From: CALROG01 sp943369755
Lineage (GTDB): Bacteria; Pseudomonadota; Gammaproteobacteria; Burkholderiales; Burkholderiaceae_C
Reading direction: 5' to 3'
DNA length: 64,000 nucleotides
Assembly (NCBI GenBank): GCA_943369755.1
Contig: CALROG020000020.1
Span: 1-64,000, forward strand
Within the stretch, counting starts at the first letter, position 1. Each line of letters opens with the position of its first letter. The position numbers and the translations under genes are program-made. Positions 34,661-44,100 of the stretch are shown here, piece by piece. A model generated the notes under the pieces. The model did not search any database and had not been told where the DNA came from. It worked only from the letters and a program-made list of their open reading frames with translations.

Positions 34661-35631
34661 GATTTGTTTGTCTTCTCAAGGGCCTTGAGGCGTTCGCGCA
34701 GGTGGTGTAGCTGCTTGAGCGTCGCGGCATTTTTTTCCCAGCTCGCATTGTCGTCGATGGGAAACAGGCCGGTGTAGTGGCCGGGCTGGTGAATGGAGCG
34801 TGTCACCACGCTGGCCGCCGAGATGTGCACAGCGTCGCCCAGGCTTAGATGGCCCAGCACAATTGCGCCGCCACCCAAGGTGCAATGCGCGCCAATGGTG
34901 GCGCTGCCGGCCACACCAACGCAGCCGGCCATGGCGGTGTGTTTGCCAACCCGCACGTTGTGGCCGATCTGGACCAAATTGTCGAGCTTCACGCCGTCTT
35001 CAATCACGGTGTCTTGCAGCGCGCCACGGTCGATACAGGTGTTAGCCCCAATCTCCACGTCATTGCCGATACGCACGGCCCCGAGCTGCTCAATCTTCTC
35101 CCAGGTGCCGGCGTTGGCTGCGAAGCCAAAGCCGTCGGCACCAATCACCACGCCGGGGTGGATCAGACAGCGCTCGCCGACGATGCAATCTTCACCCACC
35201 GTCACCCGCGACTTGAGCACAGTGCCCGCACCGACCTGCGCGCCCCGCTCCACCACGCAGAGTGGGCCGACACAAGCCGTCGGGGCCACGCTAGCCTGTG
35301 GGTCAATAACGGCACTGGGGTGTATCCGCGGCCCACCAGCCGCCGCGTGCTGACGCTTCCACAGCTGGGTAACACGTGCGAAGTAAAGATACGGATCGTC
35401 GGCCACGATGCAGGCGCCGCGCTTGAGGGCCACCTCGCGCATGGCCGGGCCCACAATGACACAAGCCGCCCGACAGGCGGCCAGCTGGGTTTGGTACTTG
35501 GGGTGGCTAAGGAAGCCAAGCGCGTCCGGCCCGGCTGACTCAAGCGGCGCGAGCGTTGAAATCAGAGTGTCGGGGTCGCCCTGTAGCTGCCCGCCGAGCG
35601 CCTCAACAATCGAGCCTAGACGCAACGCCAC
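34657..35631 (-). CDS. lpxD: UDP-3-O-(3-hydroxyacyl)glucosamine N-acyltransferase
   Basis: Third step of lipid A synthesis, N-acylation of the monoacylated UDP-glucosamine. The 324-residue product has an N-terminal uridine-binding domain (about 1-100), a long hexapeptide left-handed helix (IHPSAVIDPQASVAPTACVG, IGADGFGFA) and the catalytic His in LVQIGHNVRVGKHT. A C-terminal helix contains the coiled segment LKQLHHLRERLKALEK. It sits 11 nt after skp, in the classic bamA-skp-lpxD-fabZ-lpxA-lpxB order. Confidence 0.97.
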   Translation of the reverse strand: MALRLGSIVEALGGQLQGDPDTLISTLAPLESAGPDALGFLSHPKYQTQLAACRAACVIVGPAMREVALKRGACIVADDPYLYFARVTQLWKRQHAAAGGPRIHPSAVIDPQASVAPTACVGPLCVVERGAQVGAGTVLKSRVTVGEDCIVGERCLIHPGVVIGADGFGFAANAGTWEKIEQLGAVRIGNDVEIGANTCIDRGALQDTVIEDGVKLDNLVQIGHNVRVGKHTAMAGCVGVAGSATIGAHCTLGGGAIVLGHLSLGDAVHISAASVVTRSIHQPGHYTGLFPIDDNASWEKNAATLKQLHHLRERLKALEKTNKS

Positions 35632-35642
35632 ACGGTGCGGCC

Positions 35643-36158
35643 CTACTTGGCACCGGCGTTGAGCGCCTTGATCACCTTGTCGGTGATGTCGTGCTTGGGG
35701 TTGATGTACACCGCTTCCTGAAGCACCAGGTCGTACTTCTCGGCCTCAGCTACCTGCTTGACGACGCGGTTCGCCCGCTCCAGGACTGTTTGCAGCTCTT
35801 CGTTCTTGCGGGCGTTCAGGTCTTCCTGGAACTCGCGGCGTTTGCGCTGGAAGTCGCGATCTTGGTCTACCAACACCTTTTGACGTGCGTTGCGCTGGCT
35901 CTCAGGCAATGTCGGGGCTTCCCGCTCGAACTTGTCTGACGCAGTCTTGAGTGAATTGCCAAGGTCGGTCAGCTCTTTTTCGCGGCGCGAGAATTCCTGC
36001 TCCAGCTTGGTCTGCGCCGACTTGGCGGTGTTGGCCTCGCGGAAGATTCGGTCCGTGTTGACGAAGCCCACGCGGAAGTCTTCGGCCTGTGCATGGCCAA
36101 CTAGGGCAGCCATGCCCAACACCAGCCCGAGGCAGCTTTGACGTGAGAAGTACTTCAT
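35643..36158 (-). CDS. skp: periplasmic chaperone Skp (OmpH)
   Basis: Holds unfolded outer-membrane proteins on their way to BamA. The 171-residue product has a signal peptide (GMAALVGHAQA cleavage near 25), then an N-terminal strand (FRVGFVNTDRIF). Long charged coiled-coil arms follow (LEQEFSRREKELTDLGNSL, QDRDFQRKRREFQEDL). The C-terminal strand ends KVIKALNAGAK. Its ATG overlaps the bamA stop (TAATG), so synthesis is coupled to that of its partner. Confidence 0.95.
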   Translation of the reverse strand: MKYFSRQSCLGLVLGMAALVGHAQAEDFRVGFVNTDRIFREANTAKSAQTKLEQEFSRREKELTDLGNSLKTASDKFEREAPTLPESQRNARQKVLVDQDRDFQRKRREFQEDLNARKNEELQTVLERANRVVKQVAEAEKYDLVLQEAVYINPKHDITDKVIKALNAGAK

Positions 36159-38455
36159 TAGAAAGACGTTCCGATCTGGAATTGCAATTTCTGGATTCTA
36201 TCGCCAGCGAACTTGCGCACCGGATTGGCGATCGCCAGGCGCAGCGGGCCGATGGGGGAAATCCAGCTCAAGCCAACCCCCACAGAGGTACGGAACTGGC
36301 CGGCCTGGAGCTTTTCTTTTTCACCAAACACGTTACCGGTGTCAACGAAGCCGAACACGCGCAGCGTGCGGTCGTTGCCCGCGCCCGGGAACGGCGCGAT
36401 GACTTCTGCGTTCAAGGCAACTTTCTTCGGTCCACCAATGCTGGCTCCGGTCACGTCGCGCGGGCCCAGGGTACCCTGCTCGAATCCACGTACCGAACCC
36501 AGGCCACCGGCATAGAAATTCTTGAACACCGGGAACGGCCGCCCACCCAGGCCCTTGCCCCAGCCTGCCTCGGCGTTGAAAGCCACGGTGAACTGCTTGT
36601 TCAACGGCACATACTGCTGAAACTGGTAGTTGGCGCGCAGGTAGCGCGCATCGCCCGCGACGCCCCATTCCGAGCCCACCCGCTGATAGCGGCCGCTGGT
36701 AGGCACCAGCGTGCTGTCACGGCCGTCGCGTGACCAGCCGATGGTGAGCGGCAACGCACTGCTGGTATAGCCAAAACGGTTGGCGTAGGCCAGATAGGCG
36801 GCCGGTATATTGGTGCCGGGCTTGATGGTGGTGCGCTCCAGGCCGCCACCAAAAAACACAGTGTCAAGCTCGCTGAACGGCACCCCGAAGCGCAGGCTGG
36901 CACCCGAGGTTACAAGCTCATAGTTGCCGCCCTGGTCTTCGTAGGGCTTGGAGCGGCGGTGGTAAACGTCAATTGCGCGTGAAATGCCATCGGCAGTGAA
37001 ATACGGGTCTACCGTGTTGAAGGCAATGGTCCGGTTGTACTTGCTGGTATTGACTTCCACACCGAGGTAGTTGCCCGAGCCAAAGGCGTTTTCCTGCTTG
37101 ATGCTGAACGACAGCGCCAGCCGTTCGGCACTGGAAAAGCCGGCACCTAGCTGGAGATTGCCGGTAGGCTTCTCGGCCACCGAAATATTCAAGTCGATCT
37201 GATCTGGCGAACCCGGCACATCCGAGGTTTCGACGTTGACGTCCTTGAAGTAGCCCAGACGGTCAACCCGGTCACGCGACAGCTTGATCCGCTCCGCGTC
37301 ATACCAGGATGCTTCAAATTGGCGGAACTCACGGCGGATCACTTCGTCGCGTGTACGGTTGTTGCCACCAATATTGACCTTGCGCACATAGGCACGGCGC
37401 GACGGTTCAGCCAGCAGCACGAACGACACACGGTTATTGACGCGGTCGACTTCGGGGCGGGCCTCCACCTGGGCAAAGGCAAAACCAAAATTGCCGAAGT
37501 AGTCGGTAAATGCCTTGGTGGTTTCTGCCACCTGGTCAGCGTTATAGGGTTGCCCGGGCTTGATGGTCACCAAGGCCTTGAATTCGTCGTCTTTGTCCAG
37601 ATAGTTGCCTTCCAGCTTGACGCCGGACACCACATAGCGGGCACCTTCGGTCACGTTGATCGTGATCGAAATGTCCTGCTTGTTTGGCGAGATGGCGACT
37701 TGCGTGGAATCGATGCGGAATTCAAGGTAGCCACGCGTCAGGTAGTACGAGCGCAGGCTTTCCTGGTCTGCATTGAGTTTGGCGCGCGAATAGCGGTCTG
37801 ACTTGGTGTACCAGCTCAGCCAGCCGCCGGTGTCCAGGTCAAACAGTCCCTTCAGGGTCGATTCGCTAAAGGCCTTGCTGCCCACCACCCGGATGTCCTT
37901 GATCCGGGCGGGCTCGCCTTCGGTAACGTTGAAGGTGAGGTTGACACGGTTGCGCTCAATCGGGGTAACCGTGGCCACCACTTCCACCGCATACAGGCTG
38001 CGGTTAATGTATTGGCGCTTGAGCTCCTGCTCGGCCCGGTCGGCCAGGGCCTGGTCATAGGGCCGGCCCTCAGTCAGGCCGACGTCGCGCAGCGCCTTTT
38101 TCAATGCGTCTTTTTCAAACTCCTTGGCACCCACAAAGTCGACATCTGCCACTGTGGGGCGCTCTTCGACAATCACCACCAGCACGTCGCCATTGACCTC
38201 CAACCGTACGTCTTTGAACAGCCCGAGCGCGAACAGCGCCCGGATCGCGGCCGATCCTTTGTCGTCGTTGTAGGCCTCGCCCACACGAAAGGGCAGCGAG
38301 GCGAACACAGTGCCGGGCTCGACGCGTTGCAAGCCTTCAACCCGGATGTCGCGTACGGTGAACGGGTCTACCGCCCAAGCCGTATTGGCCACAAAGGCCA
38401 TGGCGACCATGGCGGAAACGGTGCGCAGGCGGAAGCGGTTGTATTGTTTTTTCAT
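36158..38455 (-). CDS. bamA: outer membrane protein assembly factor BamA
   Basis: Central insertase for beta-barrel proteins. The 765-residue product has a signal peptide (ending NTAWA near 29), five POTRA domains (about 30-425, beginning FTVRDIRVEGLQRVEPGTVF) and a 16-strand Omp85 barrel. The barrel carries VRGFEQGTLGPRD, the conserved VRGF loop 6 motif. The last residues are QIGTSF with a terminal aromatic, the C-terminal insertion signal. It follows rseP by 57 nt. Confidence 0.97.
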   Translation of the reverse strand: MKKQYNRFRLRTVSAMVAMAFVANTAWAVDPFTVRDIRVEGLQRVEPGTVFASLPFRVGEAYNDDKGSAAIRALFALGLFKDVRLEVNGDVLVVIVEERPTVADVDFVGAKEFEKDALKKALRDVGLTEGRPYDQALADRAEQELKRQYINRSLYAVEVVATVTPIERNRVNLTFNVTEGEPARIKDIRVVGSKAFSESTLKGLFDLDTGGWLSWYTKSDRYSRAKLNADQESLRSYYLTRGYLEFRIDSTQVAISPNKQDISITINVTEGARYVVSGVKLEGNYLDKDDEFKALVTIKPGQPYNADQVAETTKAFTDYFGNFGFAFAQVEARPEVDRVNNRVSFVLLAEPSRRAYVRKVNIGGNNRTRDEVIRREFRQFEASWYDAERIKLSRDRVDRLGYFKDVNVETSDVPGSPDQIDLNISVAEKPTGNLQLGAGFSSAERLALSFSIKQENAFGSGNYLGVEVNTSKYNRTIAFNTVDPYFTADGISRAIDVYHRRSKPYEDQGGNYELVTSGASLRFGVPFSELDTVFFGGGLERTTIKPGTNIPAAYLAYANRFGYTSSALPLTIGWSRDGRDSTLVPTSGRYQRVGSEWGVAGDARYLRANYQFQQYVPLNKQFTVAFNAEAGWGKGLGGRPFPVFKNFYAGGLGSVRGFEQGTLGPRDVTGASIGGPKKVALNAEVIAPFPGAGNDRTLRVFGFVDTGNVFGEKEKLQAGQFRTSVGVGLSWISPIGPLRLAIANPVRKFAGDRIQKLQFQIGTSF

Positions 38456-38512
38456 GAGTCAGGATGAGCGGCCGCCGCACCCGGAGCACCGGGGAAGCAG
38501 GCCGCAAACAGG

Positions 38513-39886
38513 TTAACCAAAGAGACGGGTAACGTCGTTGAACAGCGCAATTGACATCATGACCATGAGCAGCGCCACACCACCGCGCTGCAGCCGCTCC
38601 ATCCACGCGTCTGAGACACTCTTGCCCGTCACGCCCTCCCAAAGATAATACATCAGGTGCCCGCCGTCGAGGACGGGCAGTGGCAGCAGATTGAGCACAC
38701 CCAGACTCACGCTGATGAGCGCCAGGAACACCAGGTACTGGGTCAGGCCCATGCTTGCTGATTTTCCAGCGTAGTCGGCAATCGTCAGCGGGCCGCTGAG
38801 GTTCTTGAGCGAGGCTTCGCCAATAATCATTTTCCCCATCATTCGCAGGGTAAGCAGCGAGACCTCCCAGGTACGCACCACGCCATTCCACAGGCCTTCA
38901 ATCGGGCCGTGACGCACCAAAACAAAGGCAGGCGGCGCACCAATGTACGCCCCGATACGGCCAATGCTGTTCGCGCCTTCTTGCCGCACATCAGGGGTGA
39001 CCAATATGTCGCGCGCCGTACCATCCCGCTCAACCCGCCAGCTGCCAGGGCCAGCCTGGCCAGACTTGACGGAGTTGCGGATCAGCTCCCTCAATTGGGC
39101 ACCGTCCACCACGGGCTCAGAACCGATGCGCAGCACCCGATCGCCCTGGCGCAGCCCGGCGCGTTCGGCAGCACCACCGGCCATGACTTCACCCACCACG
39201 GGCTCGGTCCACGGCCCGACAATCCCGACCCGGCGAAATAGCTGGGCGTCTGCCTCGCGCACGTCCATCCTGCTGAGCGGCAGCAATACTTCACCAGCCG
39301 GGTTGCCGGCCTGGGATACAAGAACCAGCCGCACATCGCGGCCATCAAGCGCGCCCCGGGTCAACAGCCAACGCAGGTCTTCGAACGAGCGCATCGTGCC
39401 CGGCTCATCGCCGTCAAAGGCCGCGCGTTCGACCCGCTCGCCGCCGCGCAGACCCGCGGCCTGCGCCACAGAACCGGCTACCGGGCTGGCGAGTACGGCC
39501 TGCGGCTCCTGCACGCCGTACCAGTTGACCAGGGCGTACAGCAGCACAGCCAGAACCAGGTTGGCCGCCGGGCCCGCCGCCACGATTGCGGCGCGCGCGC
39601 GTAGCGGCTGGTTGTTGAACGCCAGATGACGCTGCGCCGCCTCTACCGGGGCCTCGCGTTCGTCGAGCATCTTGACGTAACCCCCCAACGGAAATGCACC
39701 GATCACGAACTCGGTGTTCTGTCCATGCTTCTGGTTCTTGGGTTGCCAGCGATACAGCGTTTTGCCGAAACCCACAGAAAATCGCAACACCCTGACGCCA
39801 CAGGCCACGGCCACCCGATAGTGGCCGTATTCGTGAACGGCAATCAGCAGGCCCAGGGCAACGATGAAGGCAACAACGGTAAGCAT
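38513..39886 (-). CDS. rseP: site-2 metalloprotease RseP
   Basis: Intramembrane zinc protease that cuts anti-sigma-E RseA and signal-peptide remnants. The 457-residue product begins MLTVVAFIVALGLLIAVHEY with the HEYGH zinc site in the first helix. Two PDZ domains (about 110-290) contain ERVERAAFDG and RVLRIGSEP. The second catalytic motif is NLLPLPVLDGGHL near residue 395. Further in-frame sequence upstream of 39886 belongs to the dxr 3' region and is not conserved. It lies 19 nt after dxr. Confidence 0.96.
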   Translation of the reverse strand: MLTVVAFIVALGLLIAVHEYGHYRVAVACGVRVLRFSVGFGKTLYRWQPKNQKHGQNTEFVIGAFPLGGYVKMLDEREAPVEAAQRHLAFNNQPLRARAAIVAAGPAANLVLAVLLYALVNWYGVQEPQAVLASPVAGSVAQAAGLRGGERVERAAFDGDEPGTMRSFEDLRWLLTRGALDGRDVRLVLVSQAGNPAGEVLLPLSRMDVREADAQLFRRVGIVGPWTEPVVGEVMAGGAAERAGLRQGDRVLRIGSEPVVDGAQLRELIRNSVKSGQAGPGSWRVERDGTARDILVTPDVRQEGANSIGRIGAYIGAPPAFVLVRHGPIEGLWNGVVRTWEVSLLTLRMMGKMIIGEASLKNLSGPLTIADYAGKSASMGLTQYLVFLALISVSLGVLNLLPLPVLDGGHLMYYLWEGVTGKSVSDAWMERLQRGGVALLMVMMSIALFNDVTRLFG

Positions 39887-39905
39887 GGGTTCTCCTGGGG
39901 CGGCT

Positions 39906-41096
39906 TCAGCGACTGAACCGGTCAATGGCGCGGCGTGCAGCCAGCCGGGCCTGCGCATCCAGCGCCAGCAAGTCGGCCAGCGATTGGGGTTTGGAGGGGC
40001 AGACTGCCGCCAAAGTTGCAAGATTGGCGTGGTGAATCTGGTCAAAACGCAACCGCCTGTCCAGAAAGGCCGCAACCGCCTCTTCATTGGCCGCGTTGAG
40101 CACGGCCGTGGTGCCCGCAGGCGCTTTGAGTGACTCCCAGGCCAGCAACAGGCCGGGGAAACGCTGGCGATGTTCGCCACTGTCAAATGACTCAAAACTC
40201 ATGTCCGCCAGCGTCGCGAAGTCCAGCGCCTTGGCCCCCGACTGCACCCGCTCGGGCCAGGCCAGGCCATAGGCAATCGGCACCCGCATGTCGGGCGTTC
40301 CAAGCTGGGCCACCACCGAGGCATCCCGGTACTGCACCATTGAATGGATGACGCTTTGGGGATGAATCACCACATCGAGTCGGGACGGCTCCAGCCCAAA
40401 AAGGTAGCGCGCCTCGATCACCTCCAGCGCCTTGTTCATCATGGTGGCGGAATCAACGGATATTTTGCGCCCCATGACCCAGTTGGGGTGGGCGCAGGCT
40501 TGCTCGGGCGTCACGCTGGAAAGGCTGTCAGGCGGGCGCTGGCGAAACGGCCCGCCAGAGGCAGTAAGAATGATCTTTTCAACCCGCGCATCCCAGGTGG
40601 CCGGGTCCTCGGGAAGCGACTGAAAAATGGCCGAATGCTCGCTGTCGATCGGCAAAAGCGTTGCCCCGCCCTGCTTCACGGCGGCCATGAACAACTCGGC
40701 ACCGACCACCAGCGCCTCTTTGTTGGCCAGCAGCAGCCGCTTGCCCGAGCGTGCGGCCGCCAGGCACGGTGCCAGCCCTGCGGCCCCGACAATCGCCGCC
40801 ATCACAGTATCCACCGACTCATGGCTTGCTATCGTTTCCATAGCGTCTTGCGCAATCAGGACGCGGGTTGGAAGTCCATTTTGCTTGAGCTTGTGCTCCA
40901 GCTCGTGGGCATGGGGAAGGCTTGCCATCGCCGCGAACTGCGGGCGAAATTGAGCGCACTGGGCCAATAGCAAATCGACTTTGGTCGCAGCACTGAGCGC
41001 AAAAAGCTCAAAGCGGTCGGGGTGCCGCGCCACCACGTCCAGCGTGTTGGTGCCGACAGAGCCGGTGGACCCCAAGACAGTAATGCGCTGTTTCAT
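39906..41096 (-). CDS. dxr: 1-deoxy-D-xylulose-5-phosphate reductoisomerase
   Basis: Makes 2-C-methylerythritol 4-phosphate with NADPH, the committed step of the MEP isoprenoid pathway. The 396-residue product has the nucleotide loop TVLGSTGSVGTNTLDVVARH, LLLANKEALVVG with metal-site acidic residues, TASGGPFR and the PNWVMGRKISVDSATMMNK signature. A 45-bp repeat encodes PTRVLIAQDAMETIA between the first strands and AAIVGAAGL. Overall length is normal, so the repeat seems to replace rather than lengthen. It overlaps cdsA by four bases. The later MEP gene ispF is at the right end of the window. Confidence 0.97.
   Translation of the reverse strand: MKQRITVLGSTGSVGTNTLDVVARHPDRFELFALSAATKVDLLLAQCAQFRPQFAAMASLPHAHELEHKLKQNGLPTRVLIAQDAMETIASHESVDTVMAAIVGAAGLAPCLAAARSGKRLLLANKEALVVGAELFMAAVKQGGATLLPIDSEHSAIFQSLPEDPATWDARVEKIILTASGGPFRQRPPDSLSSVTPEQACAHPNWVMGRKISVDSATMMNKALEVIEARYLFGLEPSRLDVVIHPQSVIHSMVQYRDASVVAQLGTPDMRVPIAYGLAWPERVQSGAKALDFATLADMSFESFDSGEHRQRFPGLLLAWESLKAPAGTTAVLNAANEEAVAAFLDRRLRFDQIHHANLATLAAVCPSKPQSLADLLALDAQARLAARRAIDRFSR
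40828..40870 (-). repeat. 45-bp repeat, copy 6, inside dxr
   Basis: On the coding strand it runs from CAACCCGCGTCC to GAAACGATAGC, with the shared TTGCGCAAG core. It is read in frame as TRVLIAQDAMETIA. Confidence 0.7.
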
Positions 41097-41935
41097 CGAG
41101 ACAGCATGGAGGTCAACATCATGGCCAGCGGAAGTGTGGGCAAAAGGGCATCCACGCGGTCCAGTACGCCACCGTGGCCGGGCAGCAGGCCGCTTGAGTC
41201 CTTGGCACCAGCACTGCGCTTGATGAGCGATTCCACCAGGTCCCCGACCACGCTCATCGCCGCCATGAACAGCACCGCCAACAGCAGCAACCATCCGCTG
41301 ACGCCCGCAAGCCGCGTGTACAAGCTGGGCACGGACGCCTGAAACGACGCGTCAGCCGCCACCCAGGCAAAAGCCAGCACCACGACGCCGGCCATGCCGC
41401 CCCAGACCCCCTCCCAGCTCTTGCCAGGGCTGATGGCCAGCGCCAGCTTGCGCCGGCCAAAGGCACGCCCGGCAAAGTAGGCAAAGATATCGGCTGCCCA
41501 CACCAGCAGCAGCACCGACAACAAGAAGTTGATGCCAATGACCCGGGCCTGTGCCACGGCCAGCCAGGCCAGCCACAGCGCCAACAATCCACCGATCAGG
41601 CGGATCGGGCGGGGAATTGTGGGCCAGCCTGACACGCCCGCGCGCAACAGCCAGGCCCCACCCAACACCCAGAACGCACCGGCAACCGTCCAGAGTGCAG
41701 GCAAGGGGCGCGCCAGCCAGCCGAGCGCCCAGGTCGCGCTGCACAGTGACAGGCAGGCAATGCCCAGCAGCCATGAAGCGCGCGCCCCGCATCCATTGAG
41801 CCGGCCCCACTCCCAGCCAGCGGCGGCAATCAGCACCAGCGCAACCGCCGCAAACGGTTCTGGCGACGGATAGAACAAGGCTGGCAACAAAATTGCCAGC
41901 AGCACCAATGCAGTGATGATGCGTTGTTTGAGCAT
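41093..41935 (-). CDS. cdsA: phosphatidate cytidylyltransferase
   Basis: Makes CDP-diacylglycerol, the branch point for all phospholipids. The 280-residue product has seven or eight hydrophobic segments. The family signature is near the C-terminus: MSVVGDLVESLIKRSAGAKDSSGLLPGHGG, followed by DRVDALLP. FAGRAFGRRKLALAISPGKS precedes it. It overlaps dxr downstream and lies 15 nt after uppS. Its product feeds the phospholipids that the Pho-controlled PlcP of this genome would dismantle. Confidence 0.95.
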   Translation of the reverse strand: MLKQRIITALVLLAILLPALFYPSPEPFAAVALVLIAAAGWEWGRLNGCGARASWLLGIACLSLCSATWALGWLARPLPALWTVAGAFWVLGGAWLLRAGVSGWPTIPRPIRLIGGLLALWLAWLAVAQARVIGINFLLSVLLLVWAADIFAYFAGRAFGRRKLALAISPGKSWEGVWGGMAGVVVLAFAWVAADASFQASVPSLYTRLAGVSGWLLLLAVLFMAAMSVVGDLVESLIKRSAGAKDSSGLLPGHGGVLDRVDALLPTLPLAMMLTSMLSR

Positions 41936-41950
41936 GAGACCGGCTTCGGC

Positions 41951-42682
41951 TCAGGCCGCTCGCTGGGCCTGCGGCGCCGAGGCAATCTGACCCGGCGTCT
42001 TGCCAAAGCGTCGCTCGCGCAGGCCGAATTCAGCGATGGCGGCGTCCAACGCCGCATCGTCAAACTCGGGCCACAGCTTGCTGCTGAAGTACAGCTCGGA
42101 ATAGGCCGCTTGCCAAAGCAGGAAGTTGCTGATGCGCTGCTCGCCACCAGTACGGATCAGCAAGTCCGGGTCTGGCACATGGGCCAGCGCCGTGGCGCGG
42201 TCCAGGCTGGCTTCGGTGATAGGTTCGCCACGCGCCACCAAGCCGGCGGCGGCCTGGGCAATGTCCCAGCGCCCGCCGTAGTTGAAACAGACGTTGAAAA
42301 TTAACCGGGTGTTGGCAGCAGTGGATGCCTCGGCCCGCGCCAGGCCGGCACAGACTTTCTCAGACAAGGCAGAACGGTCGCCGACGAAATGGATACGCAC
42401 GCCCTCGGCCTGCATTTGCGGGATCTCGCGCGCCAACGCGCCAGCCAACAGATCCAGCAGGCCGGAAACTTCTTCGGCCGGGCGATTCCAGTTCTCCGAC
42501 GAAAAGGCAAACACCGTGAGCACCTTGACGCCGCGCTCACCGCAGTGCCGCACACAGGCACGCAGCGCGTCCACGCCGCGCTTGTGGCCAGCCACGCGCG
42601 GCAAATACCGGTTGGTCGCCCAGCGGCCATTGCCATCCATCACGATCGCGATGTGATGGGGAACCGGGCCAGGCGTCGTCAT
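41951..42682 (-). CDS. uppS: undecaprenyl diphosphate synthase
   Basis: Adds eight isopentenyl units to farnesyl diphosphate to make the C55 lipid carrier for cell wall and O-antigen. The 243-residue cis-prenyltransferase starts HIAIVMDGNGRWATNRYL, with the catalytic Asp, and has GHKRGVDALRACVRHC. LTVFAFSSENWNRP and the C-terminal RTGGEQRISNFLLWQAAYSE follow. It is flanked by frr and cdsA as usual. Confidence 0.97.
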   Translation of the reverse strand: MTTPGPVPHHIAIVMDGNGRWATNRYLPRVAGHKRGVDALRACVRHCGERGVKVLTVFAFSSENWNRPAEEVSGLLDLLAGALAREIPQMQAEGVRIHFVGDRSALSEKVCAGLARAEASTAANTRLIFNVCFNYGGRWDIAQAAAGLVARGEPITEASLDRATALAHVPDPDLLIRTGGEQRISNFLLWQAAYSELYFSSKLWPEFDDAALDAAIAEFGLRERRFGKTPGQIASAPQAQRAA

Positions 42683-42702
42683 GTTGGACTGCGGAAACGG
42701 CC

Positions 42703-43263
42703 TCAGACGGCCATGATTTCCTGCTCTTTGGCAGCCACCAGCTGGTCAATCTCAGCAATATGCCGGTCAGTGACTTTTTGTACATCAGTCTCGGCGCGCT
42801 TCTGCTCGTCTTCGGAGGCCAGCTTGTCTTTGACCAGCTTCTTGACAGCGTCGTTGGCATCACGGCGCAGGTTGCGCACGATGATCTTGGCGCTTTCACC
42901 CTCGGTACGCACCAGCTTGGTCATTTCCTTGCGACGCTCTTCGCTCATCGGCGGCATCGGCACCCGGATCAGGTCGCCCATGGAGACCGGGTTCAAGCCG
43001 AGTTCGCTCTCGCGGATGGCCTTTTCAATTTTTGCACCCATACCCTTTTCCCAAGGCTGGACACTGATGGTACGGGCGTCAAGCAGCGAAACGTTGGCCA
43101 CCTGGCTCAAGGGCGTCATCGATCCGTAGTAGTCCACCTGCACGGTGTCCAGCAGCGCCGGGTTGGCGCGGCCAGTGCGGATCTTGCCCAGGTTGTTCTT
43201 GAAGGCAGCAATGGACTGGTCCATCTTCACTTCGGTGTTTTTCTTGGTGTCAGCAATCGTCAT
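42703..43263 (-). CDS. frr: ribosome recycling factor
   Basis: Splits the post-termination ribosome with EF-G. The 186-residue product begins MTIADTKKNTEVKMDQSIAA, an ATG eight codons inside the longest frame, chosen because it gives the family length. Domain I helices carry LGKIRTGRANPALLD, domain II has the central beta part (VQPWEKGMGAKIEKA). The C-terminal helix is IAEIDQLVAAKEQEIMAV. It lies 32 nt after pyrH. Confidence 0.97.
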   Translation of the reverse strand: MTIADTKKNTEVKMDQSIAAFKNNLGKIRTGRANPALLDTVQVDYYGSMTPLSQVANVSLLDARTISVQPWEKGMGAKIEKAIRESELGLNPVSMGDLIRVPMPPMSEERRKEMTKLVRTEGESAKIIVRNLRRDANDAVKKLVKDKLASEDEQKRAETDVQKVTDRHIAEIDQLVAAKEQEIMAV

Positions 43264-43295
43264 GTGGTTCTCCTCAGGGCCCGGCACGTGCGCCG

Positions 43296-44018
43296 TCAGG
43301 CATACACCAGGGTGCCTTCGTCTTCGCCCATCACAACCCGCTTGAGCGCGCCGTGCTTGAAGATCGAAAACACTTTGATCGGTAACTTCTGGTCACGGCA
43401 CAGCGCAAACGCAGTGGCATCCATGATGCCAAGATTTTGCGCCATGGCATCGTCAAACGAGATTTTGTTGTAGCGCGTGGCGCTGGGGTCTTTTTTGGGG
43501 TCGGCGGTGTAAACCCCGTCGACCTTGGTGGCCTTGAGTACCAGTTCAGCACCAATCTCAGCACCCCGCAGCGCGGCGGCCGTGTCGGTGGTGAAAAACG
43601 GGTTGCCGGTACCCGCAGCAAAGATCACCACTTTGCCCTCTTCGAGGTACTGAAGCGCCTTGGGGCGAACATAGGGCTCGACCACCTGCTCGATGGCAAT
43701 CGCCGACATGACGCGGGCGACCAGGCCCTGCTTGTTCATCGTGTCGGCCAGGGCCAGTGCATTCATCACGGTGGCCAACATGCCCATGTAATCGGCAGTG
43801 GCCCGGTCCATGCCCACCGAGCCGCCAGCGACGCCGCGGAAGATATTGCCGCCGCCAATAACCACAGCCAGTTCAACGCCCATGTTCACAACCTCGGCGA
43901 TCTCTTCGACCATGCGCACAATGGTTGCACGGTTGATGCCGAAGGCATCGTCACCCATGAGGGCCTCGCCGGACAGCTTGAGCAGGATGCGCTTGTGGGC
44001 TGGCTTGGCTTCAGGCAT
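43296..44018 (-). CDS. pyrH: UMP kinase
   Basis: Phosphorylates UMP to UDP and is allosterically activated by GTP. The 240-residue product has the amino-acid-kinase fold: RILLKLSGEALMG at the start, VVIGGGNIFRG for phosphate binding and AAGTGNPFFTTDTAAALR, with KVDGVYTADPKKDPSA before the substrate loop. It follows tsf across an 82-nt spacer that holds an intrinsic terminator. Confidence 0.97.
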   Translation of the reverse strand: MPEAKPAHKRILLKLSGEALMGDDAFGINRATIVRMVEEIAEVVNMGVELAVVIGGGNIFRGVAGGSVGMDRATADYMGMLATVMNALALADTMNKQGLVARVMSAIAIEQVVEPYVRPKALQYLEEGKVVIFAAGTGNPFFTTDTAAALRGAEIGAELVLKATKVDGVYTADPKKDPSATRYNKISFDDAMAQNLGIMDATAFALCRDQKLPIKVFSIFKHGALKRVVMGEDEGTLVYA

Positions 44019-44065
44019 GGGCGGAACTCCTTGATTTGGGTTGAGTGTACTGAGGCGAGCGGTCT

Positions 44066-44092
44066 TGAAAAAGGGCGGTTTTCACCGCCCTT
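44066..44092 (-). terminator. intrinsic terminator/attenuator between tsf and pyrH
   Basis: Leftward, AAGGGCGG pairs with CCGCCCTT around a TGAAAA loop (44071-44092), followed by TTTTTC. It lies 9 nt after the tsf stop. It should partly end the rpsB-tsf transcript, so pyrH and downstream genes are read at a lower level or from another promoter. Confidence 0.85.
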
Positions 44093-44100
44093 CTTGTGGA